This document shows positions 43,263 through 51,593 of a stretch of DNA of 64,000 nt, piece after piece; position 1 is the stretch's first letter; each line of letters opens with the position of its first letter. The translations under genes and the position numbers were made by a program. Under the pieces are notes generated by a model, which saw only the letters and a program-made list of their open reading frames with translations, had not been told where the DNA came from and searched no databases. The stretch comes from Helicobacter suis HS1 (GTDB taxonomy: Bacteria; Campylobacterota; Campylobacteria; Campylobacterales; Helicobacteraceae), in the NCBI RefSeq assembly GCF_026000295.1, contig NZ_AP026769.1, forward strand, positions 558,001 to 622,000, in the 5' to 3' direction.

Positions 43263-44533
43263 CTCGTAGAAAATTTATCCTCACTAGTTGTGGTGTAAGC
43301 TTATGCCTTTTAGCGCCATTAGAAGGGAGTATACAGCCTATTAAGGCAATGGGTATTGTAGAAGTGTTTGCAGATGGGGCGCATTTAAGCGCTGTAGTGG
43401 TGGCTTATGATAAGCCTCTTTCTGGTGTAATTGCAACTGCTTTTAAAGTGGAGGGGCGCACGATTCAAAAAGTCTATCTGCGCCAAAGCCCCACCAAAGG
43501 AGAGGCAACTGTTAAAGGAAAGTTTGTGATTTTAGAACTCTCTTTAGACGATGCGCAGATTGATTTAAAAGAGGAAGTGGCGCTCAAGCAGAAAAAAGGC
43601 GCGCCTAAGCAGGTAGATAAACCCCGCTTTAAGGCCGGTGAACCCTCAGGGCATAATCTCATGTTTAAAACCCCCAAAGCCCATGTTGATATTCTTAATT
43701 CCCCCTCTCTTGAAATTTCTTCTATTTACTACCCTATAGTAGAAGATTTTATTGCCCAAGATTTTTACGATGAAACCAACCACCAAAATCTCCACTACAA
43801 TCTTTTTATCCCTAAAGATATTGGCAAAAAACATCTCCCCCTTGTACTTTTTATCCACGATGCCGGATCCATTAGTACTTTTGTAAAAGCCACGCTTTTA
43901 CAAGGCTTAGGCGCGGTGATCTTTGCCCACCCTAAAGAACAAATCAAGCGGCCATGTTTTGTTTTAGCCCCCCAGTATGATACGGTGATTGTTGATGACG
44001 ATTCTAAAGCCTCGCCCCTATTAGACACAACTATCCATCTAATCCAAAGTTTGAGTAAAAAATACCCCATCGATCTTAAACGCCTTTATACCACCGGCCA
44101 GTCTATGGGGTGCATGGCCTCTATTGCGATGTTAATTAAATACCCTAATTTCTTTGCAGGGGCTTTTTTAGTGGCAGGACAATGGAAAGCCTCGCTGTGT
44201 GCGCCTTTAGTTAAAGATAAACTTTTTATTATGGTTTCAGCAGATGATCCGGGGGCTTATCCGGGGGAAAATGCCATTGTTGCGTTTTTAGAACAAAAGG
44301 GGGCTAAAATTGCTAAAGGTGTGTGGAATGGGGCGTGGCAGGCTAAGCAATTTAAAGAAGCTTATGAAAAACTAAGCGATCAAAAGGCCACTATCCGGTA
44401 TGTTGTGTTTTCTAAAGGGAGTGTATTATCCCCTACAGACACAAATAAAGGCAGTGCACACCGCAATACTTGGAAGATTGCCTATAGCATTGAGCCTATC
44501 CGTGAGTGGCTATTTGAACAAGTTTTAGCATAG
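43259..44533 (+). CDS. Secreted alpha/beta-hydrolase (PHB-depolymerase/esterase type)
   Basis: A 424-residue protein. N-terminus MTRRKFILTSCGVSLCLLAP looks like an export signal, possibly Tat (RRKFIL). An Ig-like N-terminal domain (about 30-150) is followed by a hydrolase with oxyanion region LPLVLFIHDAGS, nucleophile elbow TTGQSMGCMASIAM (Ser in GQSMG), a possible Asp in SADDPGAYPGEN and His in NKGSAHRNTW. Resembles peptidase/esterase pairs with an Esterase_Ig-like N-domain. Substrate unknown. Its middle is the source of the block copied to 40854. Confidence 0.75.
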   Translation: MTRRKFILTSCGVSLCLLAPLEGSIQPIKAMGIVEVFADGAHLSAVVVAYDKPLSGVIATAFKVEGRTIQKVYLRQSPTKGEATVKGKFVILELSLDDAQIDLKEEVALKQKKGAPKQVDKPRFKAGEPSGHNLMFKTPKAHVDILNSPSLEISSIYYPIVEDFIAQDFYDETNHQNLHYNLFIPKDIGKKHLPLVLFIHDAGSISTFVKATLLQGLGAVIFAHPKEQIKRPCFVLAPQYDTVIVDDDSKASPLLDTTIHLIQSLSKKYPIDLKRLYTTGQSMGCMASIAMLIKYPNFFAGAFLVAGQWKASLCAPLVKDKLFIMVSADDPGAYPGENAIVAFLEQKGAKIAKGVWNGAWQAKQFKEAYEKLSDQKATIRYVVFSKGSVLSPTDTNKGSAHRNTWKIAYSIEPIREWLFEQVLA

Positions 44534-44544
44534 GGAGAATTTTA

Positions 44545-45690
44545 ATGCAAAGCATTGGTTTAGTCAAAGAAAGCATGGATTTAGAATCTAGGGTGGGTTT
44601 AATCCCTCAAGATGTAGCTTTCTTGACTCATTATGTCAGTGTGTTAGTTGAAGAGGGTGCGGGGCTGATGAGCGGGTATAGCAATGAGGATTATGCTAGA
44701 GCAGGGGCAACTATTATCTCTCATAAAAAGGCTTGGGAGCAAGGTATCGTAGTCAAATGCAAAGAACCCTTAGAACATGAATACTCTCTTTTACAAGAAG
44801 GGGCTACCCTTTTTAGTTTTTTAGATTTGGCCTATAATAAATCTCTAGCTTCCATGCTAGTAGAGAAAAAAATTCTCTCAATTTGTACAGAAACCATTGC
44901 CGGGCCAAAAAACAATTACCCGATGCTTTTACCCATGAGTGTGATAGCAGGCCAACTAGCCGCCCATTTAATTCAACATTATTTATTAGGGCTAGAACAT
45001 TTACCCGGAGTTTTTGGTAAAGGGATTTTATTAGGGGGGCTTGTAGGGCAGATGCGGGCTAAAGTGGTGGTGGTAGGCGGTGGTGTGGTGGGTTTAGAAG
45101 CAGCCAAAGCACTAAGTTTATTAGGGGCTAGGGTAGTGGTGCTTGAATTAGATTATGCTAAATTACAAAACCACCCCTATACTTTTGCCCACCATCTAGA
45201 AATTTTAGGAATCAATGAGGAGAATATTGAGCGCGCATTAGAAGGGGCTGTAGGGTTAGTTGGTGCGGTACTCATCACAAGCACTAGTACACCTAAAGTT
45301 ATTTTAAAACGGCATTTACAGAAAATGCAAAAAGGCGGAGTGGTGGTAGATGTGGCTTGTGATTTAGGCGGGTGTGTGGAGAGTATCCACCAAACCAGCC
45401 ACTCTAACCCTCTCTATCTAGCTGAAGGATTATTACACTATGGCGTGCCTAATATGCCCGGAGTGGTGGCTAGAAGTAGTTCGGTTGCCTATAGCCATGC
45501 AAGTTTGCCCTATTTGGTTTACTTTTTAGAACATGGCCTAAAAGAATTTTTGAAAGCCAATACTAAAACTGTTGCCAACACCTCAGGGGGATTAAGCGCT
45601 TATGAAGGGTATTTAACACAAGAAAATATCGCTAAAAGTTTTGATCTGCCCTATAAAAGCGTAACAGAAATTTTGGAGGCACTAACTTAA
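44545..45690 (+). CDS. ald: Alanine dehydrogenase
   Basis: NAD-dependent oxidative deamination of L-alanine to pyruvate and ammonia. Rossmann motif AKVVVVGGGVVGLEAAKALSLLGA, N-terminal VKESMDLESRVGLIPQDV, catalytic Lys/His region VVKCKEPLEHEY and late MPGVVARSSSVAYSHA. 381 residues. Starts 11 bases after the esterase gene, with GGAGA upstream; same strand as rocF. Confidence 0.9.
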   Translation: MQSIGLVKESMDLESRVGLIPQDVAFLTHYVSVLVEEGAGLMSGYSNEDYARAGATIISHKKAWEQGIVVKCKEPLEHEYSLLQEGATLFSFLDLAYNKSLASMLVEKKILSICTETIAGPKNNYPMLLPMSVIAGQLAAHLIQHYLLGLEHLPGVFGKGILLGGLVGQMRAKVVVVGGGVVGLEAAKALSLLGARVVVLELDYAKLQNHPYTFAHHLEILGINEENIERALEGAVGLVGAVLITSTSTPKVILKRHLQKMQKGGVVVDVACDLGGCVESIHQTSHSNPLYLAEGLLHYGVPNMPGVVARSSSVAYSHASLPYLVYFLEHGLKEFLKANTKTVANTSGGLSAYEGYLTQENIAKSFDLPYKSVTEILEALT

Positions 45691-45696
45691 AATTAC

Positions 45697-45789
45697 ATGG
45701 GCGTACTAGACACGATCTTACTAGTGTTTTTAGTGTGTGTTTTAATAGGTGGAGTGGGTTATTATATTTACATGGTATTAAAAAAATAA
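45697..45789 (+). CDS. Possible 30-aa single-pass membrane peptide
   Basis: MGVLDTILLVFLVCVLIGGV followed by GYYIYMVLKK: one membrane helix and a positive tail, typical of very small membrane subunits. It starts 7 bases after ald. The nearest GGAGG is 18 bases upstream, too far to be a normal site, so expression is uncertain. Confidence 0.35.
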   Translation: MGVLDTILLVFLVCVLIGGVGYYIYMVLKK

Positions 45790-45808
45790 CCCCTAAACTC
45801 CAAAAGCG

Positions 45809-46150
45809 CTAGGCGTTATTTAGAGCCACATCTAGCACTCTTTGAACGCTATCTATCTTGCTTAAACTCAAGTTTAAAACACTATCTTCTAACCCCCCAA
45901 GACTATGGGCTATGTTAGCATCTAAGCTAATACAATCCCCGGTTTCTAAAGTGTGCTTTTGCCCATCTACTTCAAACCAAATCCGCCCTTGTAGTACCCG
46001 TACTTTAATCGCTCCGGGCGCTTGGTGTTTGCGCATTTCTTCTGCTCTGGGCATACAAATGCGAATTTCAATACCGCTATCTGTTTCTAAAAGCTTTTCA
46101 ATGTGTAAACTATCAAATTTAACACCTTGTAAAAAATGTAAAACTTGCAT
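45809..46150 (-). CDS. Cupin-domain protein
   Basis: A 113-residue single-domain cupin: motif 1 around APGAIKVRVLQGRIWFEVDG, motif 2 around LETGDCISLDANIAHSLGGLEDS. The usual metal histidines are only partly present (H in KHQAPG and AHSL). Short, soluble, no signal. Function open; such proteins often bind small ligands or act as dioxygenase-like sensors. Confidence 0.75.
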   Translation of the reverse strand: MQVLHFLQGVKFDSLHIEKLLETDSGIEIRICMPRAEEMRKHQAPGAIKVRVLQGRIWFEVDGQKHTLETGDCISLDANIAHSLGGLEDSVLNLSLSKIDSVQRVLDVALNNA

Positions 46151-46214
46151 AACTCCCCTTTAGTTTAAGATTTCATTTTAAGCCAAATAAACGGGCAGAT
46201 TGTAAGAGATTTAG

Positions 46215-46220
46215 TATAAT
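46215..46220 (+). promoter_or_regulatory. -10 box for queH
   Basis: TATAAT only 10 bases before the first ATG (46230), so the transcript would have almost no leader. Translation may instead begin at the ATG at 46248. Confidence 0.5.
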
Positions 46221-46229
46221 GCTCTTTAA

Positions 46230-47435
46230 ATGACTATGGATATAAAAATGAGTGATTTAAACACTACAAAGGTTGATACCCCAACCTCTATATTTGTACA
46301 TATTTGTTGTTCTGTAGATAGCCACTATTTTTTACAAGAATTAAGAAAGCTTTACCCTAATATTCCTTTAACAGGCTTTTTTTATAACCCTAATATCCAC
46401 CCCTTTACAGAGTATCAGCTACGACTCCAAGATGTCAAGCGTTCTTGTAAAATGCTAGATATTTCCCTAATAGAGGGTGATTATACTTTAGACTCATGGT
46501 TAAAAGCGACTAAGGGGTTAGAACAAGAGAAAGAAAAAGGGGCTCGGTGTAGTATCTGTTTTGATGTGCGTTTAGAAACTAGTGCACAAATGGCGCTTAT
46601 GCTAGGTAAGCAGCATTTTAGTACAACTCTTCTCTCCTCTCCTATGAAAGAACAAGAAGTTTTAAAAACACAGGGGGAGTTGATTGGAAAAAGATATGGC
46701 CTAGAGTTTGTTTATTTAAATGTCCGCGCTAAGGGAGGTGTTACTAAGCAAAATACATTAGCAAAACAAGATAAACTGTATCGCCAAAATTACTGCGGGT
46801 GTTATTTTGCCCTTAATGATCAAAGGGAAGCGCAAAACAAACCATGTATAGAATTAATCAGCTTTTTAGATCGCCAAATCCACCCAGCTAGTATAACCCA
46901 CCGCCTAGAACTTTTCAAACAACGCGCTATTTTAGAAGAAAAACAACAAAATTATGAACTTTTACAACAAAGTTTGCAGACCTATTTACTTTGTAGGGGT
47001 TTAGTTAAGATCCATGATAAGACACTTCCTAGCCATATTCTAAAACACTCTATGGAAAAGAAAGTTACTATTAAAGATCTACAGATTCAAAGGATTTCTT
47101 TAAAACCCACCTTAGGCGAAAAAATATGTAGCCAACAATACCATTTTGATCTAAAGCCTCAAAATATGGAATTAGGTTTTAGTGTGAAAGATGAAACTTT
47201 ATTTTTAGATACAAAGGGTACTAGTACTCTACTAAATACACCACACAAACCGCTAAAGGCTCTTAAACTAAGCTACGATCAAGAGCTTTATATCCGCGAA
47301 AAACTAGTTGGCACAGAAAGTATCCAGCCTATTATTATTGTAGAAGACTTGCGCCTTCTCCAATCTCCAATTTCTGTAGAGATTGTAGCCCAATTCTTCA
47401 CACATAAAAACTTCTATCTAGTACAAACCCCCTAA
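46230..47435 (+). CDS. queH: Epoxyqueuosine reductase QueH
   Basis: Last step of queuosine synthesis (oQ to Q), QueH (DUF208) type. Fe-S and active-site motifs: VHICCSVDSHYF (CC), GARCSICFDVRLE (CxxC) and QNYCGCYFAL. The core is the first ~200 residues; residues 210-401 form an extra domain not in minimal QueH, and its sequence gives no clear fold. Start could be 46230 or 46248. Works downstream of tgt (37231). Confidence 0.85.
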   Translation: MTMDIKMSDLNTTKVDTPTSIFVHICCSVDSHYFLQELRKLYPNIPLTGFFYNPNIHPFTEYQLRLQDVKRSCKMLDISLIEGDYTLDSWLKATKGLEQEKEKGARCSICFDVRLETSAQMALMLGKQHFSTTLLSSPMKEQEVLKTQGELIGKRYGLEFVYLNVRAKGGVTKQNTLAKQDKLYRQNYCGCYFALNDQREAQNKPCIELISFLDRQIHPASITHRLELFKQRAILEEKQQNYELLQQSLQTYLLCRGLVKIHDKTLPSHILKHSMEKKVTIKDLQIQRISLKPTLGEKICSQQYHFDLKPQNMELGFSVKDETLFLDTKGTSTLLNTPHKPLKALKLSYDQELYIREKLVGTESIQPIIIVEDLRLLQSPISVEIVAQFFTHKNFYLVQTP

Positions 47436-47441
47436 AAAGAT

Positions 47442-48034
47442 CTATAGATACCTAATCGCACTCCCTTTCTCTTTGCGTGCTTTGATCGTGGTGGGCATGG
47501 CAGCTTTACCTAGAGCAACTAAACAGGCAATATTAGGCGGATTGATATAGGCATTAAGGACTTCATGGATTTTTTCAGCCTCAAATCCCCCCATAATACA
47601 AGAATCCACACCCATTAAAGTCGCTGCTAAAGTCATCTGGCCCACAGCGATATAGCATTGCTCTTTCATGTAAGCTTCAATCAAAACTTGTTCGTTGCGT
47701 AGGCGATCTTTTAATAAAGTCTGTACACCCTGAGCCACTCTTTGGCGGTATTCTTGAGTAAAAAATTGATTCAGATAATCAGCAGTGAGCGCGCCAGCAT
47801 GCATATAACCCACCACCACTAAAGCCGCACAGGTTTGTACCACTTTCGTGTTGAAATAGACAAAGGGTAAAATTTGCTCTTTGCGCGCACCTTGAAGTAC
47901 GATAAATTCCCAAGGCTGGGTGTTATAAGAACTAGGCGCTAGCCTTAAAGCGAATAATCTGGATCAAATTTTTTACAGGCAAAACGGCGGTGTAAAACGG
48001 TGTTAAGTTCATTAGGGCTAAGTTCAAACTGCAT
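47442..48034 (-). pseudogene. NAD(P)H nitroreductase (RdxA/FrxA family), internal deletion
   Basis: FMN nitroreductase; in H. pylori loss of RdxA/FrxA gives metronidazole resistance. N-terminus from 48034: MQFELSPNELNTVLHRRFACKKFDPDYSL, then TAA. The frame picks up as LAPSSYNTQPWEFIVLQGARKEQIL and runs to 47442 (GMD-like GVDSCIMGGFEAEKI). Compared with the family, about 12 residues between YSL and LAPSS are gone, with a frame change. Either a small deletion or a sequence fault near 47950. Confidence 0.8.
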
Positions 48035-48286
48035 CTAACCATCCTTTGATTTTATTTTAATCCCCAGAGGCTTTAGCTTGATAGGCTCGCAGTATAGCAC
48101 CAAAAGATTAATAAAGTTTAGCCCAACTTGTAGGCCTAGATTAGATAGTGGCAAAATAGTGGTTACTAGACTTAAGGGGCAAGCATGCTAAAATGGGCGT
48201 CTTTTTGAATTATAGTAAAGGGTTACAATTTTGATTAAGCGGGGGATTTTTAACAGATTCTTTAAAACTCTTAAAACATGCTTGGC

Positions 48287-49363
48287 ATGAAAGTTTTACA
48301 TCTTAATGCTACCCTTACAGGTGGCGCAGCACAGGCAGCTTTGCGTTTACATTATGCGCTTTTAAAAAAGGGAGTGGATAGCTATGTGTGGTTACAAGAC
48401 TTGCAAGGAGGCGTACTGAGTGATCGCATATTAGGCCCGCGCACGCGTTTAGCCAAAGCTCTAAGCCTGATGCGCCCCTATTTAGATAAAGCGCCGGTGT
48501 TGCTCTACCCTAAACGCAAAAAAGGTACTTTTAACTTGGGTTGGTTGCCCTTTAGCCCTGTTTTGTCTATGATTAAAAAGATTAATCCAGATATTATGCA
48601 CTAATAGCCCCTTTGGACTAGATTTAGCTACTTTAGGTTTTTGGATGAAACAAAGAGCCTATGCAAAAATCTCGTAATTAGTCATCGTGGGGGTGAGCAA
48701 CTGGATTTCTCAGCGTGCACAAAAAAGCGCTTTATTGCAGGATGAACAATACTTTATTGTAGGCAATCCCATAGACACACAGATTTATAAACCCATGAAC
48801 AAAGAATTTTACCGCCAGTTACTGGGTTAAACACTTCTAAAAAGCTAGTAGGTTTTGGGGCAAATATAACAGATCCAATTAAAGGCTATGATCTTTTAGA
48901 GCAGGCTTTAGAAAAACTTAATCCCCATTTAGAGGTAGAATTTGTGATTTTTGGATCGCAATTCTTAAAAATATCCCTTCTTCCCTTTAAGACTCACTTT
49001 TTAGGGCGTTTGAGTGATGCAACTAGTTTAGTTGCGCTTTATAATGCTCTAGATGTTACATTAGCACCTAGCCGTCAGGAAAATCTCTCTAATATTGTTA
49101 TGGAAAGTCTTGCTTGTTGCACCCCTGTGGTGGCTTTTGTTGTAGGAGGGCTTTTAGATTTAATCACCCACCAAGAAAATGGCTATTTAGCACGCCCTTT
49201 TGAGATTGAGGATTTAAAAGCGGGAATAGAATGGGTACTGACTACTCAAGATTATACTAGGCTTTGTGAGCATGCCCGTAACTCTGTATTAGATCGTTTC
49301 AGCGAACATGTGATCGCACGGCAAATGTTAAATTTATACAAAGAGATTTTACATAAAATATAA
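48287..49363 (+). pseudogene. Glycosyltransferase family 4, degraded
   Basis: Starts MKVLHLNATLTGGAAQAALRLHYALL, the GT4 acceptor-domain opening, to a stop at 48602. Later pieces in other frames: VGVSNWISQRAQKSALL, NPIDTQIYKPMNKEFYRQLLG, LVGFGANITDPIKGYDLLEQAL, then the donor domain from 48944: TLAPSRQENLSNIVMESLACCTPVVAF. At least three frame changes or small losses between 48602 and 48944. Acceptor probably LPS O-chain. A TATAGT-like -10 lies upstream near 48220. Confidence 0.75.
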
Positions 49364-49479
49364 GTGTTTGGATGCGCGCTTTAGCACCACAAAAAGACTT
49401 TACAAATAACCCTCCAAATTAGAGGAAAGCCAACATACGCGCCTTATTACCTACCATTCTGCTATTCAAGGAAACTTAA

Positions 49480-49760
49480 GAGTAGCGAAGTATTTTAAGC
49501 AAAGTAGCCCTAAGTATCCTCTTATTAGTATCCTCATAGCAACACTTAATAGCCAAGAATTTTTAGAATCGACTCTTCTAAAGTATCTTTAGTCAGAATT
49601 ATGAAAATGTAGAGTGTTTAGTAATTGATGGGGTTCAACAGATGATACTTTAGAAATTTTAAAGCATTATAACAATTGTATAGACTACTTTATTAGCCAA
49701 AAGGATAAAGGCATTACAGAGGCGTTTAATAAGGGGAGCGTGTCTAGAAGACTAGCAGAT
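49480..49760 (+). pseudogene. Glycosyltransferase family 2 fragment
   Basis: Broken GT-A start: PLISILIATLNSQEFLEST, then NYENVECLVIDG and DDTLEILKHYN...DKGITEAFNKG across stops and frame shifts. Only the first ~90 residues of the family (nucleotide-sugar site and DxD region) can be recognised. It follows the broken GT4 gene. Confidence 0.6.
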
Positions 49761-49818
49761 TGGGAGTTTATTTAGTGTGATGATAATAAGCAGGCGTATT
49801 TAAAACTCTTTGGCAGAA

Positions 49819-50064
49819 ATCCCACTCGTCTTTAGCGGGTGGGATGAATGCCACTAATTTGTGGTATAATGTCCCCATACATTCGTATCTACGGCAGGAA
49901 GTGTCGGAAGTTACGCCTTTGGAGATATGATGTGTGAGACCTGTAGGGAATGCGTTGGAGCTCAAACTCTGTAAAATCCCTACTATAGGGACACAGAGTG
50001 AGAACCAAACTCTCCCTACGGGCAACATCAGCCTAGGAAGCCCAAATGTCTTTAGCATTTGGGC
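49819..50064. mobile_element. IS200/IS605-type remnant with tnpB 3' end and two terminal hairpins
   Basis: Two hairpins bound the element: 49819-49845 and 50040-50064 (stem GCCCAAATG/CATTTGGGC). Both have the same loop, GTCTTTAGC. Subterminal hairpins of this sort are the ends used by IS605-family TnpA. Between them the plus strand reads a short TnpB-like tail (YLRQEVSEVTPLEI, TGA, then CVRPVGNALELKLCKIPTIG onward). A TATAAT lies at 49865-49870. tnpA and most of tnpB are absent, so this is a deletion derivative, possibly still movable in trans. Based on recall of Helicobacter TnpB C-termini, not an alignment. Confidence 0.5.
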
Positions 50065-50236
50065 ACTTCACAAGTGCTTTGCGATGAGATTTTTTGAAGA
50101 GAGAATTTTGTAGAAAACATCGTTTGGCTTAAGGACAACGCACAAAAACGATGTATCAGCGTTGCAAAAAAACTATTCATAATGTTTTAGCTTAAAGTGT
50201 GTTTGTGTTAAAATAGGCGCTTTTAAAGGAAACTTA

Positions 50237-51115
50237 ATGATCACCATTCCTATCGTGATGGCTTTTGATTTGAATTATTATGTTGCTGGGGGAGTGGCTA
50301 TGTATTCTCTACTCATGCACGCTGCACAAGAAAGAAAAGGGGAGCCCCTGTTTTATAAAATCCACCTGCTAATACAAGGTCTGGATTTTTCCCACCAACA
50401 AGAACTGGTGAAAATTGCTGCCCCTTTTGCTGATTTTTCTGCGATTATCTTTCACGATATTGACGAAAAGCGATCAGGGTTTGGAAAATTCTTTGAGCAA
50501 AATACCACCCCTCTTCTCCCCTATTTGCGCCCTGCACTCTTAAAGCGCTTTTCAAGTCTAGTTCTCTACCGCCTTTTTTTAAGTTCTCTCTTTCCTGAGT
50601 ATGACAAAATTATAGCCTGCGATGTGGATATGCTCTTTGAGCGCGATATAAGCCCTGCTTACTTTGCCTTTGACACAGACGAGCCCTATTATCTTGCAGC
50701 CGTTAGGGAAAATTGGCATAAGAACGTAGAACATTTAGAAGAAACTTATAGGAATACTGCTAAAGACTTGGGTGCTGGATCAGATATTAATTCTAGGGCA
50801 GATATGGAGGCGCTTTTTTGTTGTTGTATTAATGTTGGCTTTATTGTGGCTAATCTTAAAAAGTGGCGCGAAGATGACTTAGAGAGCCGTATGATTGCAA
50901 TTTTTAAAGAAAAGGGGTCTAAACTTGTTGCCTTTGAACAAGAAGTGATCAATCTTGCCTGCCTAGGGCAAATTTTAGAATTGCCCCGTATTTATAACTA
51001 TGTAGCAGATGTTTTTAACGACTATTCTGAAATACAAACCCCTGTGGTGTGGCATTTTTTGGGCCATAAGCCATGGAAAGTTTATAGGGGGGGGGGGGAC
51101 AGAGATTCGCTTTAA
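50237..51115 (+). CDS. Glycosyltransferase family 8, with a G12 switch near the 3' end
   Basis: GT8 (LgtC/RfaJ type) retaining galactosyl- or glucosyltransferase acting on LPS. ITIPIVMAFDLNYYVAGGVAMYSLL is the N-terminal nucleotide-sugar motif; the DxD metal site is in IACDVDMLFERD; CCINVGFIVANLKKWR and VWHFLGHKPWKVY are family C-terminal motifs. In the present G12 state the frame ends soon after the tract at 51115 (RGGGDRDSL). With G11 or G14 it continues TEIRFKRWMRVFLLAF through the repeats at 51161-51255. The true end is unknown because a copied block begins at 51288. Confidence 0.85.
   Translation: MITIPIVMAFDLNYYVAGGVAMYSLLMHAAQERKGEPLFYKIHLLIQGLDFSHQQELVKIAAPFADFSAIIFHDIDEKRSGFGKFFEQNTTPLLPYLRPALLKRFSSLVLYRLFLSSLFPEYDKIIACDVDMLFERDISPAYFAFDTDEPYYLAAVRENWHKNVEHLEETYRNTAKDLGAGSDINSRADMEALFCCCINVGFIVANLKKWREDDLESRMIAIFKEKGSKLVAFEQEVINLACLGQILELPRIYNYVADVFNDYSEIQTPVVWHFLGHKPWKVYRGGGDRDSL
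51087..51098 (+). repeat. G12 homopolymer, likely phase-variation tract
   Basis: Twelve Gs inside the GT8 coding sequence. Long G tracts are typical contingency loci in Helicobacter; length change moves the frame between a short and an extended C-terminus. Confidence 0.85.
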
Positions 51116-51160
51116 GCGATGGATGCGTGTTTTCCTTCTAGCTTTTATCTCCTCTGAGAA

Positions 51161-51255
51161 GTTCATGATCCATGCTCTTATAACTCACTCCTCCAAGGAG
51201 TTCACGGATAGTTTTATAACTCATAGGGAGTTCATGGATGTTCTTATAACTCACT
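51161..51255 (+). repeat. Degenerate in-frame coding repeat in the GT8 tail
   Basis: Three imperfect units starting at 51161, 51200 and 51230 (spacing 39 and 30, both multiples of 3) encode (K)FMIHALITH, EFTDSFITH and EFMDVLITH in the ON frame. Copy number may alter protein length, as heptad repeats do in Helicobacter fucosyltransferases. Confidence 0.6.
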
Positions 51256-51287
51256 TTCAAAATAACCGCTTCGATCTCTCTTCACTT

Positions 51288-51414
51288 GAGATCAAAATAC
51301 AAGGCTTTATTTAGAAAATACAATAACACCTAAGAGTACCGCCGAAGTGATCAAAGAGGCTAGAGCTCTAGGATTAAAGGCAGATGAGGCGATCAAGGCC
51401 ATTAAGCAAAATCA
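51288..51414. repeat. Partial copy of the MuF-like gene (source 54425-54551)
   Basis: 127 identical bases, forward, offset 3137. It replaces the 3' end of the GT8 gene. Confidence 0.9.
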
Positions 51415-51477
51415 CCACCAAAAACAGCTCTACACAATTTCGCAGGCAAAATCCCGGATACTTAACATTCTGAATAA

Positions 51478-51582
51478 TTAAGTTTAGCTTAACAAGCCTT
51501 GCAGTATAATCAGAGAAGCTGGTGCTTAAACTTCATTAGAGCTTATGCTTTAACTCTATTATTCTAAATCCCGTTTTTTTTT
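51478..51582 (+). promoter_or_regulatory. fecA-like promoter with inverted repeat and T9 tract
   Basis: TATAAT at 51505-51510; the inverted repeat TTAAG-TTTAG-CTTAA (51478-51492) covers the -35 area, a fit place for a repressor such as Fur or NikR. It matches neither consensus closely. A T9 run (51574-51582) lies in the leader just before the ribosome site and could vary in length. Confidence 0.4.
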
Positions 51583-51593
51583 GTGAGGTGTGC

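Noticed and set aside
49768-50058. Minus-strand 96-codon ORF
   Set aside because: It is antisense to the IS605-like remnant and crosses both hairpins; no coding character.
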